This document shows, piece by piece, positions 33,224 through 41,549 of a stretch of 64,000 nt of DNA; within the stretch, counting starts at the first letter, position 1; the number at the start of each line of letters is the position of its first letter. A program made the translations under genes and the position numbers. This DNA comes from Nocardioides sp. W7 (lineage in GTDB: Bacteria > Actinomycetota > Actinomycetes > Propionibacteriales > Nocardioidaceae). Below the pieces are notes generated by a model, which saw nothing but the letters and a program-made list of their open reading frames with translations, was not told where the DNA came from and did not search any database. Location: the NCBI RefSeq assembly GCF_022919075.1, contig NZ_CP095078.1, positions 4,526,001-4,590,000 on the forward strand, written 5' to 3'.

Positions 33224-34314
33224 CGGGCGGCTCCTGGTGCGTCGGGGTCGGTGTCGGAGAAGAAGCGGCGGGACCAGAGGCTGACGTAGACCAGGCCGAC
33301 GAGGACCGGGACCTCGATCAGGGGCCCGACGACGCCGGCGAGGGCCTGTCCGCTGGTGACGCCGAAGACGGCGATGGTCACGGCGATGGCGAGCTCGAAG
33401 TTGTTGCCCGCGGCGGTGAACGCCACGCTGGTCGAGCGCGCGTAGCCCAGGCCGAGCCGGTGGGTGAGGAGCATGGACCCGCCCCACATCAGGGCGAAGT
33501 AGATCACCAGCGGTACGGCGATCCGGGCGACGTCGAGGGGCCGGCTGGTGATCGCGTCGCCCTGCAGCGCGAACAGGATCACGATGGTGAACAGCAGCCC
33601 GTACAGCGCCCAGGGGCCGAGGCGGGGCAGGAACCGGGTCTCGTACCAGTCCCGCCCGCGGCGACGCTCGCCCACGCGGCGGGTGAGGTAGCCGGCCGCG
33701 AGCGGGAGGCCGAGGAAGACCACGACGCTCCCGGCGAGCTGCCACGGGGAGACGTCCAGGCCCGCGGTCGACAGGCCGAGCCAGCCCGGCAGCAGGTCGA
33801 GGTAGAACCAGCCGAGCACGCCGAAGGCCAGCACCTGGAAGACCGAGTTCACGGCGACCAGCACCGCAGCGGCCTCGCGGTCGCCGCAGGCCAGGTCGTT
33901 CCAGATGATCACCATCGCGATGCAGCGGGCCAGACCCACGATGATCAGGCCGGTGCGGAACTCCGGCAGGTCGGGGAGGAACACCCACGCGAGGGTGAAC
34001 ATCACCGCCGGGCCGACCAGCCAGTTCAGCACCAGCGACACGACCATGGTGCGGCGGTCGCGGGCGACGTCGCCGACCTCGTCGTACCGGACCTTGGCCA
34101 GCACCGGGTACATCATCACCAGCAGCCCGAGGGCGATCGGCAGCGAGATCGACCCGACCGTGACGGCGTCGAGGACGTCGGCGATGCCCGGCACCCAGCG
34201 GCCGGCGAGCAGCCCGGCGAGCATGGCCAGTCCGATCCACACGGGCAGGTACCGGTCCAGGGTCGAGAGCCGGCGAGTGACCGCGGGCTCGGCGACCTGC
34301 GCGGAGCTGCTCAC
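33220..34314 (-). CDS. acr3: ACR3-family arsenite efflux permease
   Basis: A 364-residue membrane protein with about ten segments. The family cysteine and motif are in GLARCIAMVIIWNDLACGD and the conserved TAAGNNFELAIAVTIAVFG near the C-terminus. It exports arsenite produced by ArsC. The GTG start overlaps the stop of arsM (GTGA, 34311-34314), and its stop overlaps arsC. Confidence 0.95.
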   Translation of the reverse strand: MSSSAQVAEPAVTRRLSTLDRYLPVWIGLAMLAGLLAGRWVPGIADVLDAVTVGSISLPIALGLLVMMYPVLAKVRYDEVGDVARDRRTMVVSLVLNWLVGPAVMFTLAWVFLPDLPEFRTGLIIVGLARCIAMVIIWNDLACGDREAAAVLVAVNSVFQVLAFGVLGWFYLDLLPGWLGLSTAGLDVSPWQLAGSVVVFLGLPLAAGYLTRRVGERRRGRDWYETRFLPRLGPWALYGLLFTIVILFALQGDAITSRPLDVARIAVPLVIYFALMWGGSMLLTHRLGLGYARSTSVAFTAAGNNFELAIAVTIAVFGVTSGQALAGVVGPLIEVPVLVGLVYVSLWSRRFFSDTDPDAPGAAR

Positions 34315-35114
34315 CCGGTCGGCTTGGTCGCGCGGATGATCGCGCCGTGCATGCCCGGCACGGCCTCGTGGGTGAACTCGACCTCGGCGTCGACGAACCC
34401 TGCGGCGGCGAGTCCCTCGACGTACTCGCTGCGCGACAGCGCCCCGGCGATGCAGCCGACGTACGAGCCGCGCTCGGCCCGGTCCTCGGGGGTGAGGTGG
34501 TCCTCCGCGACCACGTCGGAGATCCCGATCCGGCCGCCGGGGACCAGGACCCGGTACATCTCGGCGATCACCTGGGGCTTGTCGACCGAGAGGTTGATGA
34601 CGCAGTTGGAGATGACCACGTCGACCGAGGCGTCGGGCAGCGGGACGTCCTCGATGGTGCCCCGGAGGAACTCGACGTTCGTCGCGCCCGCCCGGGCGGC
34701 GTTGGCCCGGGCCAGCTCCAGCATCTCGTCGGTCATGTCCACGCCGTAGGCGAACCCGGACTCGCCGACCCGGCGTGCCGAGAGGAGTACGTCGATGCCG
34801 CCGCCGGACCCCAGGTCCAGCACCCGCTCCCCCGGCTGGAGGGCGGCCACGGCGGTCGGGTTGCCACAGCCCAGACTCGCGGCGACGGCCTCCGCGGGCA
34901 GCTCGTCCTGGTCGGCGGTGCTGTAGAGCACCGCGCCGAAGGACTCGTCCACCTCGGTGTCCCCGGCGCCGCAGCACGACCCGGTCCCGCAGCCGTCGTC
35001 GACGACCTGCAGCCCCTCGTTCAGCTCGCTGTTCGAGCGGCCGCGCCCGACGGCCACGGCCGCCTCGGCGTACCGCGCCCGCACCTGCTCCCGCACGTCC
35101 TGGGTGTTCGTCAT
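34311..35114 (-). CDS. arsM: arsenite methyltransferase
   Basis: A 267-residue SAM-dependent methyltransferase. The SAM site is VLDLGSGGGIDVLLSARRVG with GVDMTDEML. Cysteines expected for As(III) binding occur in GTGSCCGAG (N-terminal), SLGCGNPTA, ISNCVINLS and VGCIAGALS. It converts arsenite to methylated arsenicals. ATG at 35114 has a GGAGGAG ribosome binding site. First gene of the arsM-acr3-arsC operon, divergent from arsR and separated from it by the operator. Confidence 0.95.
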   Translation of the reverse strand: MTNTQDVREQVRARYAEAAVAVGRGRSNSELNEGLQVVDDGCGTGSCCGAGDTEVDESFGAVLYSTADQDELPAEAVAASLGCGNPTAVAALQPGERVLDLGSGGGIDVLLSARRVGESGFAYGVDMTDEMLELARANAARAGATNVEFLRGTIEDVPLPDASVDVVISNCVINLSVDKPQVIAEMYRVLVPGGRIGISDVVAEDHLTPEDRAERGSYVGCIAGALSRSEYVEGLAAAGFVDAEVEFTHEAVPGMHGAIIRATKPTG

Positions 35115-35140
35115 GGCTCTCCTCCAAGCATCGGCGACGA

Positions 35141-35170
35141 TCGATACATCGAGCATTCTCGATGTATCGA
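35141..35170. promoter_or_regulatory. ArsR operator (13-bp inverted arms)
   Basis: TCGATACATCGAG and CTCGATGTATCGA are perfect 13-bp inverted arms separated by CATT, midway between arsM and arsR. This matches the symmetric operators bound by ArsR-type arsenite sensors. TAGGGT at 35190-35195, 6 bp before the arsR ATG, is the likely -10 element of a leaderless arsR transcript. Confidence 0.8.
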
Positions 35171-35201
35171 CGTTTGTCAATCGGTGTCGTAGGGTGAGGT
35201 C

Positions 35202-35546
35202 ATGACGCAGACCCTCCCGCTCGTCGATGCCGCGCAGGCGTGCTGCTCCTCGGTCACCGGCGGGGTGCTCGAGGCCGAGGAGGCCGAGCGGCTGGCCCGG
35301 ATGTTCAAGGCGCTCGGCGATCCCACCCGGGTCCGGCTGCTGTCCCTCATCGCCGCCCAGCCCGAGCGCGAGGCCTGCATCTGCGACCTGGTCGACCCGG
35401 TGGGCTTGTCGCAGCCGACCGTGTCCCACCACATGAAGCAGCTGGTCGAGGCCGGGCTCGTGGTCCGCGAGCAGCGGGGACGGTGGGCCTTCTACCGGGT
35501 GGTCGAGGAGACCCTGACCACCCTCAGCGGCGCGCTGCGGCCGTAG
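35202..35546 (+). CDS. arsR: ArsR-family arsenite-responsive repressor
   Basis: A 114-residue winged-helix protein: MFKALGDPTRVRLLSLIAAQ, recognition region GLSQPTVSHHMKQLVEAGLV, wing REQRGRWAFYRV. Cysteines in AQACCSS and EACICDLV provide an As(III) site. It should repress the divergent arsM-acr3-arsC operon and itself through the palindrome at 35141-35170, released by arsenite. The ATG is preceded by TAGGGT-GAGGTC, with no separate ribosome binding site. Confidence 0.95.
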   Translation: MTQTLPLVDAAQACCSSVTGGVLEAEEAERLARMFKALGDPTRVRLLSLIAAQPEREACICDLVDPVGLSQPTVSHHMKQLVEAGLVVREQRGRWAFYRVVEETLTTLSGALRP

Positions 35547-35559
35547 GGGCGACCAGCGC

Positions 35560-36654
35560 TCAGCCGAGCTCGGGGCGAACGCCGCCGACCGTCGCCTCGC
35601 CGTCGTCGGGCTCCGGTGCCGACTCCTCCTGGTAGGTCGGCGTGCGCCAGGCCTGCCGTTCGGGCCGCGTCGCGCCGGTGGCCTTGCCCGGTGCGGTCGT
35701 GAGGATCGTGCGGGCCTGCTTGTCGACGAGACCCGTGAGCAGCTGCTGGGCGAACCCGAAGACGAACGCGTAGGCGAGGATCTGCTCCTGACTGTCGAGG
35801 TCGGAGAAGCCGGGGATGAAGCCGCCGCGGATCGCGATCAGCCCGCCGATCGCGCTGACCGCACCCAGGGGCAGCTTCAGCAGGGCGAGGGCCTGAGGGA
35901 CGTTGTACGGCGAGGCGGTGCCGCGCATGTTGCGGATCGCGAGGATCGCCGCGAGCAGGCCGCCCAGCGAGCCCAGCAGGACGACCGTGAGGACGTCGTG
36001 CGCCGAGGCGGGACCAGCACCGGAGGCGCACCTGCCCGGCGGGCCGTCGGGCTGGAAGCAGAACGGCACGTCAGTCGGATTGCGCATCACGTACGCCGTG
36101 AACAGCACCAGCAGGGCCGACATCGCCGCCGCGCCGCCCAGCACGGTGTTGCGGAAGTTGCGCAGCCGCGCGTACTCCGCGTCCGCGGCGCCGAACCCGA
36201 CCTCGACCGCCTTCGCGAGCTGGGCGCGCCGGAGACGGTCGGCCGGCCCGCCGCCGAGCAGCGCGAGGGCCGCCATCCGGCGCGGGTCGTCGCGATCGAG
36301 GCCGGCCTCGACGCGGGCCACCGCCTCGGGGATCTCCGCGACGATCTGGTCGGCCGGGTAGAGGCCGACGACCATCGACTCGGCGGCGTGCAGGTTCTGG
36401 TACGCCGCGTCGACGAGGGTGCCGCGCCACCAGTTGCTCAGCGCGCCGGGCGCGGGGTCGCGGCGCAGAGTCGCATTGCGGGCCGCGGCCAGGCGCCGTC
36501 GTACGCCCGCGGCCACCGCCTGCTGAGCCGCGCCGAGGCCGCCGCCGGTCGCCTCGAGGGCGGCGAGTCGGGTCTCCAGCACGTCCACCGCCACGTTGAC
36601 GTCCTGGGCCCACACCCGCTTGCAGGTCCGGTCGGTCTGCTGCTTCGTCGACAT
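35560..36654 (-). CDS. hypothetical membrane protein with four segments
   Basis: A 364-residue protein. The N-terminal half is soluble and helical (VAVDVLETRLAALEATGGG; AVARVEAGLDRDDPRRMAAL); hydrophobic segments follow at about residues 180-200 (TVLGGAAAMSALLVLFTAYV), 230-250, 275-290 and 305-325. Two cysteines (FCFQPDGPPGRC) lie in the first outer loop. ATG at 36654 has GGGAGAG 5 nt upstream. I do not recognise the family. It is convergent with arsR and ends 13 bp away. Confidence 0.75.
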   Translation of the reverse strand: MSTKQQTDRTCKRVWAQDVNVAVDVLETRLAALEATGGGLGAAQQAVAAGVRRRLAAARNATLRRDPAPGALSNWWRGTLVDAAYQNLHAAESMVVGLYPADQIVAEIPEAVARVEAGLDRDDPRRMAALALLGGGPADRLRRAQLAKAVEVGFGAADAEYARLRNFRNTVLGGAAAMSALLVLFTAYVMRNPTDVPFCFQPDGPPGRCASGAGPASAHDVLTVVLLGSLGGLLAAILAIRNMRGTASPYNVPQALALLKLPLGAVSAIGGLIAIRGGFIPGFSDLDSQEQILAYAFVFGFAQQLLTGLVDKQARTILTTAPGKATGATRPERQAWRTPTYQEESAPEPDDGEATVGGVRPELG

Positions 36655-36685
36655 CACGCTCTCCCGCCAGGATCGACAGCCCTTC

Positions 36686-36744
36686 ATCTCGAGGAGCGGG
36701 CCTCGGGCCTCGAGATACCTACGACGGGCGGGTCGGTCGTAGGT
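36686..36744 (-). terminator. two adjacent stem-loops
   Basis: ATCTCGAGG/CCTCGAGAT (36686-36694 with 36708-36716) and ACCTACGAC/GTCGTAGGT (36717-36725 with 36736-36744) are two perfect 9-bp hairpins back to back, 25 bp downstream of the stop of the HATPase gene and upstream of the membrane protein gene. A terminator role is likely; no T-tract is seen. Confidence 0.5.
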
Positions 36745-36768
36745 GGACGGCAGCCGCCGAGGTCGGTC

Positions 36769-37188
36769 TCAGACCGCGACCGCGAGCTCGGCCGTGACGC
36801 GGGTGCCGCCGTCGTGCTCGACCCTCCACTCCTCGCTCAGGCAGTCGACGATCGCCAGCCCGCGACCCGACAGCGAGTCGGCCTCGGCGTCGCGGACGAC
36901 GAGCTCACCGGTGGTGGTGCCGCCGTCGAGGACGCTGAGCCGGAGCCGGCCGGCGCTCAGCGCCCAGGAGACCTCTAGGTCGTCGTGGGGCTCGGCCGCG
37001 CCGTGCTGGAGCGCGTTGGTCACCAGCTCGCTGAGCACCAGCTCGGCGTCCTCGACGAGGTCGCGCTGGGCGCCGTGCTCGATCAGCTGGCGAGCCATCA
37101 CCCGGCGGGCGATACCGGTGATCCGCGTGGCCGCGGGCAGCACCAGGATCGTGCGTGCGTCGAGGAGCGGCTCGGCCGTCGAAGTCAT
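36769..37188 (-). CDS. RsbW-like ATP-binding (HATPase) protein
   Basis: A 139-residue GHKL ATPase-fold protein. The N-box is ELVLSELVTNALQHGAAE, the G1 box VLDGGTTT, and the G2 box SGRGLAIVDCLS. Stand-alone HATPase proteins of this size in actinobacteria act as anti-sigma or serine kinases in partner-switching systems; no antagonist or sigma gene is adjacent. Start at 37188 (ATG). Confidence 0.85.
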   Translation of the reverse strand: MTSTAEPLLDARTILVLPAATRITGIARRVMARQLIEHGAQRDLVEDAELVLSELVTNALQHGAAEPHDDLEVSWALSAGRLRLSVLDGGTTTGELVVRDAEADSLSGRGLAIVDCLSEEWRVEHDGGTRVTAELAVAV

Positions 37189-37359
37189 GTCTTGTCAGTG
37201 CCACATCCGGACCGGAACTAACCCTGACCGGGCACATCTGTCTCAGAAGTCACTGTCGTTCCCCCGAACCGCCCACCGCGAGCGCGGGGATCGGGTCGGG
37301 GATCAGGGCGCGCGCACGATCGCGCGAACCGATCGGTCAGCGCGGGCATCAGACCTGAC

Positions 37360-38202
37360 ATGTCCATCTCACACACCCTCGGCGCCACCGCCCTGACCGC
37401 CGCCGGCCTGGTGCTCGCCACGGTCGCCGCCCCGCCCGCCCACTCCGCCCCGGCCACCCGCTCCGCCCCGACGGAGTCGGCCGAGCGCGCCGCCCGCCCG
37501 CACGTCGTCACGGCCGCCGTCAGCCGGGACGCCGTCGTCCAGGGGCACCGGGTGGTCATCCGCGGCGCCGTCCGCGCGGGCGAGCGCGGCGACCGCGTCC
37601 AGGTCCAGATCCGCTACCTCGGCGGTCGCTGGCAGAGGTCCGACCTCGCCGGCCGCCTGGACCGCTCCGGCCGCTTCCGGATCACCGACAAGATCACCAG
37701 CAGCCGCAGCCGCGCCTACCGCATCGTCAAGCCCGCCGGCAACGGCCGCGCGGCCGGGCGCAGCAGGCCCGTCCGGGTCGCCGTCTACTCCTGGCGCAAC
37801 CTGGGCTCGTTCGAGAGGGTCAGCGACCAGCACACCTACGACCACGCCGACGTGAAGATGAACGGCGTCGCCTACCCCGGCTCCGTCGTGGCCGCCTCCG
37901 GAGCCGACCGGGGCGGGATCGCCTACAACCTCGAACGCCGGTGCCGGCAGCTCCGGACCCGGGTGGGGATCGCCGACACCTCGGCCCAGACCGCGACCGG
38001 GACGGCGTGGCTGAGGTTCGACGGGATCGAGAGGTTCACCGGCTCCTACACCCTGACCCGGTCCAGCCCGATCACCCTGCCCCTCACCGAGGTCTTCCGG
38101 CTCAGCTTCGACTGGACCTCCGCCAACCCGGCCGGCACCCCGGAGGACCAGAGCGGCGCCCACGTCGCCCTCGGCAGCCCGCGACTCCTCTGCCGCGACT
38201 GA
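37360..38202 (+). CDS. secreted protein with NPCBM-like domain
   Basis: A 280-residue exported protein with signal peptide (LGATALTAAGLVLATVAAP, cleavage near HSAPA). Residues about 50-135 form an Ig-like beta domain (VVIRGAVRAGERGDRVQVQ; GRFRITDKI). Residues 145-280 resemble an NPCBM-type carbohydrate-binding module: FERVSDQHTYDHADVKMNG, RCRQLRTRVGIADTS, LTEVFRLSFDW. It may bind cell-surface or environmental polysaccharide. ATG at 37360 without a clear ribosome binding site. Confidence 0.78.
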   Translation: MSISHTLGATALTAAGLVLATVAAPPAHSAPATRSAPTESAERAARPHVVTAAVSRDAVVQGHRVVIRGAVRAGERGDRVQVQIRYLGGRWQRSDLAGRLDRSGRFRITDKITSSRSRAYRIVKPAGNGRAAGRSRPVRVAVYSWRNLGSFERVSDQHTYDHADVKMNGVAYPGSVVAASGADRGGIAYNLERRCRQLRTRVGIADTSAQTATGTAWLRFDGIERFTGSYTLTRSSPITLPLTEVFRLSFDWTSANPAGTPEDQSGAHVALGSPRLLCRD

Positions 38203-38241
38203 GCCGCACCCGAGCGTCGACCGGCCCGAAGCGGACACCCC

Positions 38242-39012
38242 TCACAGCTCGACCCGCACCCCCGGGGTCGCCAGGACGGCCAGGGCGGGATCACCGCCCT
38301 GGTCGTCCTCCCGCAACGCGGCGACGAACCGCTCGCCCGGGGTGACGAAGAGCCGGTGGTGGGTACGCCGGTCCAGCTGCGCCAGGCCGATCGGCCAGAA
38401 GGTGCCCCAGTGCACCGGCACCGCCCAGCGGGCGCCGAGCCGGGCGACCGCGGCCGCGGCCTGCTCGGGGTCCAGGTGCCGGTCGCCGAGGCTCGGGCCC
38501 CAGCCGCCGATCGGCGCGAGCGCGAGGTCGACCGCGCCGACCCGGTCGAAGTCGTCGCGCGGGCCGGTGTCGCCGGGGTACCAGCACGAGACTCCGGACC
38601 GCTCGATGCGGAACCCGATCGCCGGGCCGCCCAGCCGGGAGCCGGGGAACCGCCGGCCGTCGTGGGTCGCGGCCAGCACCCGCACCGTGGCGCCCGCGAC
38701 CTCCAGCTCGTCGCCCGGCTCGACCGGGTGGACGTCGTACCCGGGCGGGATCAGCGACTCGCCCCCGCGCGGCACCAGCACGGGTACGCCGGGCGTCATC
38801 CGGCGCAACGACGGGACGTGCAGGTGGTCGTGGTGCAGGTGCGAGACCAGCACCAGGTCCGTGTCGTACGCCGCCGCCGTGGGAGGCGGGCTGTGTCGGC
38901 GCAGGTGGAAGAGCCGGTCGACGTGCAGCGGGTCGGTGGCGACCCGCAGTCCCGCGAGCTCGACGGTGGCCGATGCGTGCCCCCACCAGGTGACGGCGAG
39001 CGTGCCGGTCAC
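38242..39012 (-). CDS. MBL-fold metallo-hydrolase (UlaG/NAPE-PLD-like)
   Basis: A 256-residue metallo-beta-lactamase-fold protein. The metal motif is SHLHHDHLHVPSL, preceded by WWGHASATVEL, and the later ligands are in YPGDTGPRDDF and VPVHWGTFWP. The family hydrolyses lactones, phosphodiesters or phospholipids. GTG start at 39012. It is upstream of nothing on its strand and 73 bp from the GDT1 gene stop. Confidence 0.88.
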   Translation of the reverse strand: MTGTLAVTWWGHASATVELAGLRVATDPLHVDRLFHLRRHSPPPTAAAYDTDLVLVSHLHHDHLHVPSLRRMTPGVPVLVPRGGESLIPPGYDVHPVEPGDELEVAGATVRVLAATHDGRRFPGSRLGGPAIGFRIERSGVSCWYPGDTGPRDDFDRVGAVDLALAPIGGWGPSLGDRHLDPEQAAAAVARLGARWAVPVHWGTFWPIGLAQLDRRTHHRLFVTPGERFVAALREDDQGGDPALAVLATPGVRVEL

Positions 39013-39085
39013 GACTCGGTGCCGCTGCGCTGGATCGGCTCGGACTCCACAGTCGCAGCCTACGGAACCCGAGCGGCCACCGCGG

Positions 39086-39658
39086 TCACCGAAGTCCCTG
39101 GGCGATCAGCAGCAGGCCGAAGACGGCGAACGCCGCGGCGGCGCCGTACTTGATCGCCTTCTCGGGCAGGCGGCGGCCGAGGACGGCGCCGACCACGATC
39201 GCGAGGGCGTCGGCGGCGACCATGCCGACGGTGCTGCCGACCCAGGTGCCGAACCAGCCCTCGTGGGTGGCCAGGGTGATGGTGGCGAGCATCGTCTTGT
39301 CGCCCAGCTCGGCCAGGAAGAACGCGAGGCCGACCGCGAGGATGGCGGCCCCCTTGCTCTTGCGGGCCTTCTCGGCCTCGTCCTCGGTGAGCTCGTCGCC
39401 GCGCAGGGTCCACAGCGCGAAGCCGAGGAAGGCGAGGCCGGCGACGAGGTTGATGACGTCCTGGCTGCCGGCGAACGCGTCGCCGATCCAGTAGCCGATC
39501 GCCACCGAGGCCAGGTGGACGACGGCGGTGGCGACGGTGATGCCGATGATGACGTCGCGCACCCGGTAGCGCGCCGCGAAGGTCATCGCCATCAGCTGGG
39601 ACTTGTCGCCGAGCTCCGCCACGAAGATGACGACGGTGCTGATCAGGAAGGCTTCCAC
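39086..39658 (-). CDS. GDT1/TMEM165-family (UPF0016) manganese exporter
   Basis: A 190-residue membrane protein with six segments in two repeats, each carrying the family signature: ELGDKSQLMAM near residue 15 and ELGDKTMLATI near residue 110. GDT1 proteins export Mn2+ (in bacteria the MneA/MneP-like function). GTG at 39658 follows GGAGAGGAA. The 5' leader contains a yybP-ykoY-type manganese riboswitch and a hairpin over the ribosome binding site, which supports a role in Mn homeostasis. Confidence 0.92.
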   Translation of the reverse strand: MEAFLISTVVIFVAELGDKSQLMAMTFAARYRVRDVIIGITVATAVVHLASVAIGYWIGDAFAGSQDVINLVAGLAFLGFALWTLRGDELTEDEAEKARKSKGAAILAVGLAFFLAELGDKTMLATITLATHEGWFGTWVGSTVGMVAADALAIVVGAVLGRRLPEKAIKYGAAAAFAVFGLLLIAQGLR

Positions 39659-39663
39659 GGGTT

Positions 39664-39718
39664 CCTCTCCGGGCCTGCCAGGCCGGAGGGACTCCCAGTG
39701 GGACGCGCCTTCGACCAG
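39664..39718 (-). promoter_or_regulatory. expression platform of the manganese riboswitch
   Basis: The ribosome binding site GGAGAGG (39670-39664) lies in a hairpin formed by CTCCGG and CCGGAG. The segment 39710-39718 (TTCGACCAG on the plus strand) is a perfect complement of 39752-39760, the same bases that form the 3' strand of the aptamer P1 helix. The two pairings exclude each other, as expected for a switch. Confidence 0.55.
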
Positions 39719-39749
39719 GCACGCCTGAAATTGGGGTTCAGGGTGGTGC

Positions 39750-39866
39750 AACTGGTCGAAAGTCTCGTCCGCCACCCGGTCGCCCGGCTGGCCCGCTGCA
39801 CCGGTCCCGCGCGAGCGGGGCAGTATGTCGACGCAGCTGTTGGGGACTACTCCCTTTCGCTGTGAA
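39750..39866 (-). ncRNA. yybP-ykoY-type Mn2+ riboswitch
   Basis: On the minus strand the leader begins CAGCGAAAGGGAGTAGTCCC, matching the conserved 5' part (AAAGGGGAGUAG) of yybP-ykoY, followed by GACATACTG; CGAAAG near the 5' end pairs with CTTTCG (39762-39757) to close P1. It lies directly upstream of a GDT1-family manganese exporter, a known target. Identified by eye; a covariance-model search would be decisive. Confidence 0.75.
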
Positions 39867-39868
39867 CC

Positions 39869-40327
39869 CTAGCCGCCGACCTTCAGCACGGCGACGACGA
39901 CCCCGGACTCGTGCTCCTCGACCTCCACCGACCCGGGAGCGTCGATGACCAGCTCGTGCGTGGACGCGCCGGCCTCGAACTCGACGTACTGCTCCGGCCG
40001 GGAGTGCACGTGCAGCTCCCCCGCGCGGTCGGAGGTGATCCGCAGGGTCAGCGGCTCCCCGCGGCCCAGGTCGAGGTCGGCGGCGTTCGGCGAGACCGAC
40101 TCGCCGTCGATCCGGACGACGAGCGACACCCCCGCGGGCACCTCGGCGGGCGGCTCCGTCGGCGCGGGCGTCGTGCCGGAGTCGCCGGGGCTGCCGGTGC
40201 TCGTCGGTGCCGAGGACGCGGGCGTCGGAGTGGGCTCCGCCGCCGGGTCGCTCTCGTCGGAGGAGCAGGCGGCGAGCGTGGCGGCCAGGAGTACGGCGGC
40301 AGCCAGGGCCGCGGGTCGGAGCGTCAT
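39869..40327 (-). CDS. putative lipoprotein with cupredoxin-like domain
   Basis: A 152-residue protein with lipoprotein signal (AALAAAVLLAATLAACSSDE, lipobox LAAC), then a Pro/Thr/Ser-rich linker to about residue 65, and a beta-rich C-terminal domain (VVRIDGESVSPNAADLDLGR; LTLRITSDRAGELHVHSRPE; EEHESGVVVAVLKVGG). The strand pattern and a histidine pair recall cupredoxins but copper ligands are incomplete. Its stop overlaps the start of the Mn riboswitch leader on the same strand. It begins 19 bp after the small cysteine protein gene. Confidence 0.78.
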   Translation of the reverse strand: MTLRPAALAAAVLLAATLAACSSDESDPAAEPTPTPASSAPTSTGSPGDSGTTPAPTEPPAEVPAGVSLVVRIDGESVSPNAADLDLGRGEPLTLRITSDRAGELHVHSRPEQYVEFEAGASTHELVIDAPGSVEVEEHESGVVVAVLKVGG

Positions 40328-40346
40328 CGGACGTCCGGGCCGAGGA

Positions 40347-40544
40347 TCACTCGAACCAGACCGAGTCGCAGGTGGCGCAGCCGAACTCCCGCACGGAGGC
40401 GCCGTCGCTGAAGTCGATGCTGCGGAGGCGCCAGGTGTGCTGACAGGTCGGCTGGCATGTGGGGTCGTGTCCTTCGACGAGGCGCAGGCGCGCGAGCGGT
40501 GGGCGGGGCGACAGGTCGTCGACGATCGGCTCCGGTGCACTCAC
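40347..40544 (-). CDS. small zinc-ribbon-like protein
   Basis: A 65-residue protein with two cysteine pairs, CQPTCQHTW and FGCATCDSVWFE, spaced like a zinc ribbon. GTG at 40544 follows GGAGGACCAC, a strong ribosome binding site, which decides the start although the frame is open further upstream over the MTA phosphorylase gene. Likely co-transcribed with the lipoprotein gene downstream. Function unknown. Confidence 0.65.
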   Translation of the reverse strand: MSAPEPIVDDLSPRPPLARLRLVEGHDPTCQPTCQHTWRLRSIDFSDGASVREFGCATCDSVWFE

Positions 40545-40675
40545 GTGGTCCTCCGTGCGTCGAGGTCTGTGCCGAGAGAGGCGGTTCCCATCGTGCAGCT
40601 CCTTCATGCTCCTGACCAGACAGACGCGCCAACGAGTCGCGAGGTTGCCCGATCGGAGCATGGTCTGCGACCGGC

Positions 40676-41491
40676 CTAGACGGGTCCTGGGATCTCGTAG
40701 GTGAGCCGGAGGCCGTCGGCCCAACCGGAGCAGGTGCAGCCCGTCGGGTCGGGCAGCGCGCCGATGGTGTCGGTGAGCAGCCCGGTGAGCCGGGCTAGGT
40801 TCTCGCGGAACAGCGCGAAGATCTCCTCCTGGCCGACGCCGGCGCCGGTCTCGACGCCGGCGTCCATGTCGGTGACCAGCGCGATCGCGGAGTAGCACAT
40901 CCGCAGCTCGCGGGCGAGGACCGCCTCGGGGTGGCCGGTCATGTTGATCAGCGTCCAGCCCTGGTCGCCGTAGTGCCGCGACTCGGCCCGGGTGGAGAAG
41001 CGTGGGCCCTCGATGACGACCATCGTCCCGCCGAGCGCGACCGTCGGGTCCGCGGCCGCCACCGCGGCCGAGACCCGGGGACAGTAGGGATCGGCGAAGG
41101 GCAGGTGCACCGCGCCGGTCTCGACGTAGGTCTGGGTCCGCCCCCAGGTGCGGTCGACCAGCTGGTCGGGTACGACGACGTCGCCGGGCGCCACCTCCTC
41201 GCGCAGGCCGCCGACCGCACACGGCCCGAGCACCTGGCGCACCCCCAGGGAGCGCAGCGCCCACAGGTTGGCGCGGTAGTTGATCCGGTGCGGTGGGAGC
41301 TCGTGGTGCCGGCCGTGCCGCGGCAGGAACGCCACCCGCCGGCCCGCGACGGTGCCGAGGGCGATCGGCGCGGACGGGGCGCCGTACGGCGTCTCGACCG
41401 TGACCTCCTCGACTGCCTCACCATCGGTGCCGAGGAAGGAGTAGAAGCCGGTGCCGCCGATCACGGCGACCTCCGCCACAGGTCCGCTCAT
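40676..41491 (-). CDS. mtnP: S-methyl-5'-thioadenosine phosphorylase
   Basis: A 271-residue family 2 nucleoside phosphorylase. Seen: VAVIGGTGFYSF, phosphate site FLPRHGRHHELPPHRINYRAN split over residues 55-76, VIEGPRFSTRAESRHY, and the substrate loop INMTGHPEAVLARELRMCY with TDMDAG. It cleaves methylthioadenosine (or methylthioinosine) to base and methylthioribose-1-phosphate for methionine/purine salvage. The NMTGHPE variant also fits MTIP; substrate preference cannot be settled by eye. ATG at 41491 is 6 bp after CATGGT, likely leaderless. Confidence 0.92.
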   Translation of the reverse strand: MSGPVAEVAVIGGTGFYSFLGTDGEAVEEVTVETPYGAPSAPIALGTVAGRRVAFLPRHGRHHELPPHRINYRANLWALRSLGVRQVLGPCAVGGLREEVAPGDVVVPDQLVDRTWGRTQTYVETGAVHLPFADPYCPRVSAAVAAADPTVALGGTMVVIEGPRFSTRAESRHYGDQGWTLINMTGHPEAVLARELRMCYSAIALVTDMDAGVETGAGVGQEEIFALFRENLARLTGLLTDTIGALPDPTGCTCSGWADGLRLTYEIPGPV

Positions 41492-41549
41492 GGTCGAACC
41501 ATGCCAGAGCCCCGGACAAAGGCGGTGGCGCAGTCGGTGGCGTGGTCGG

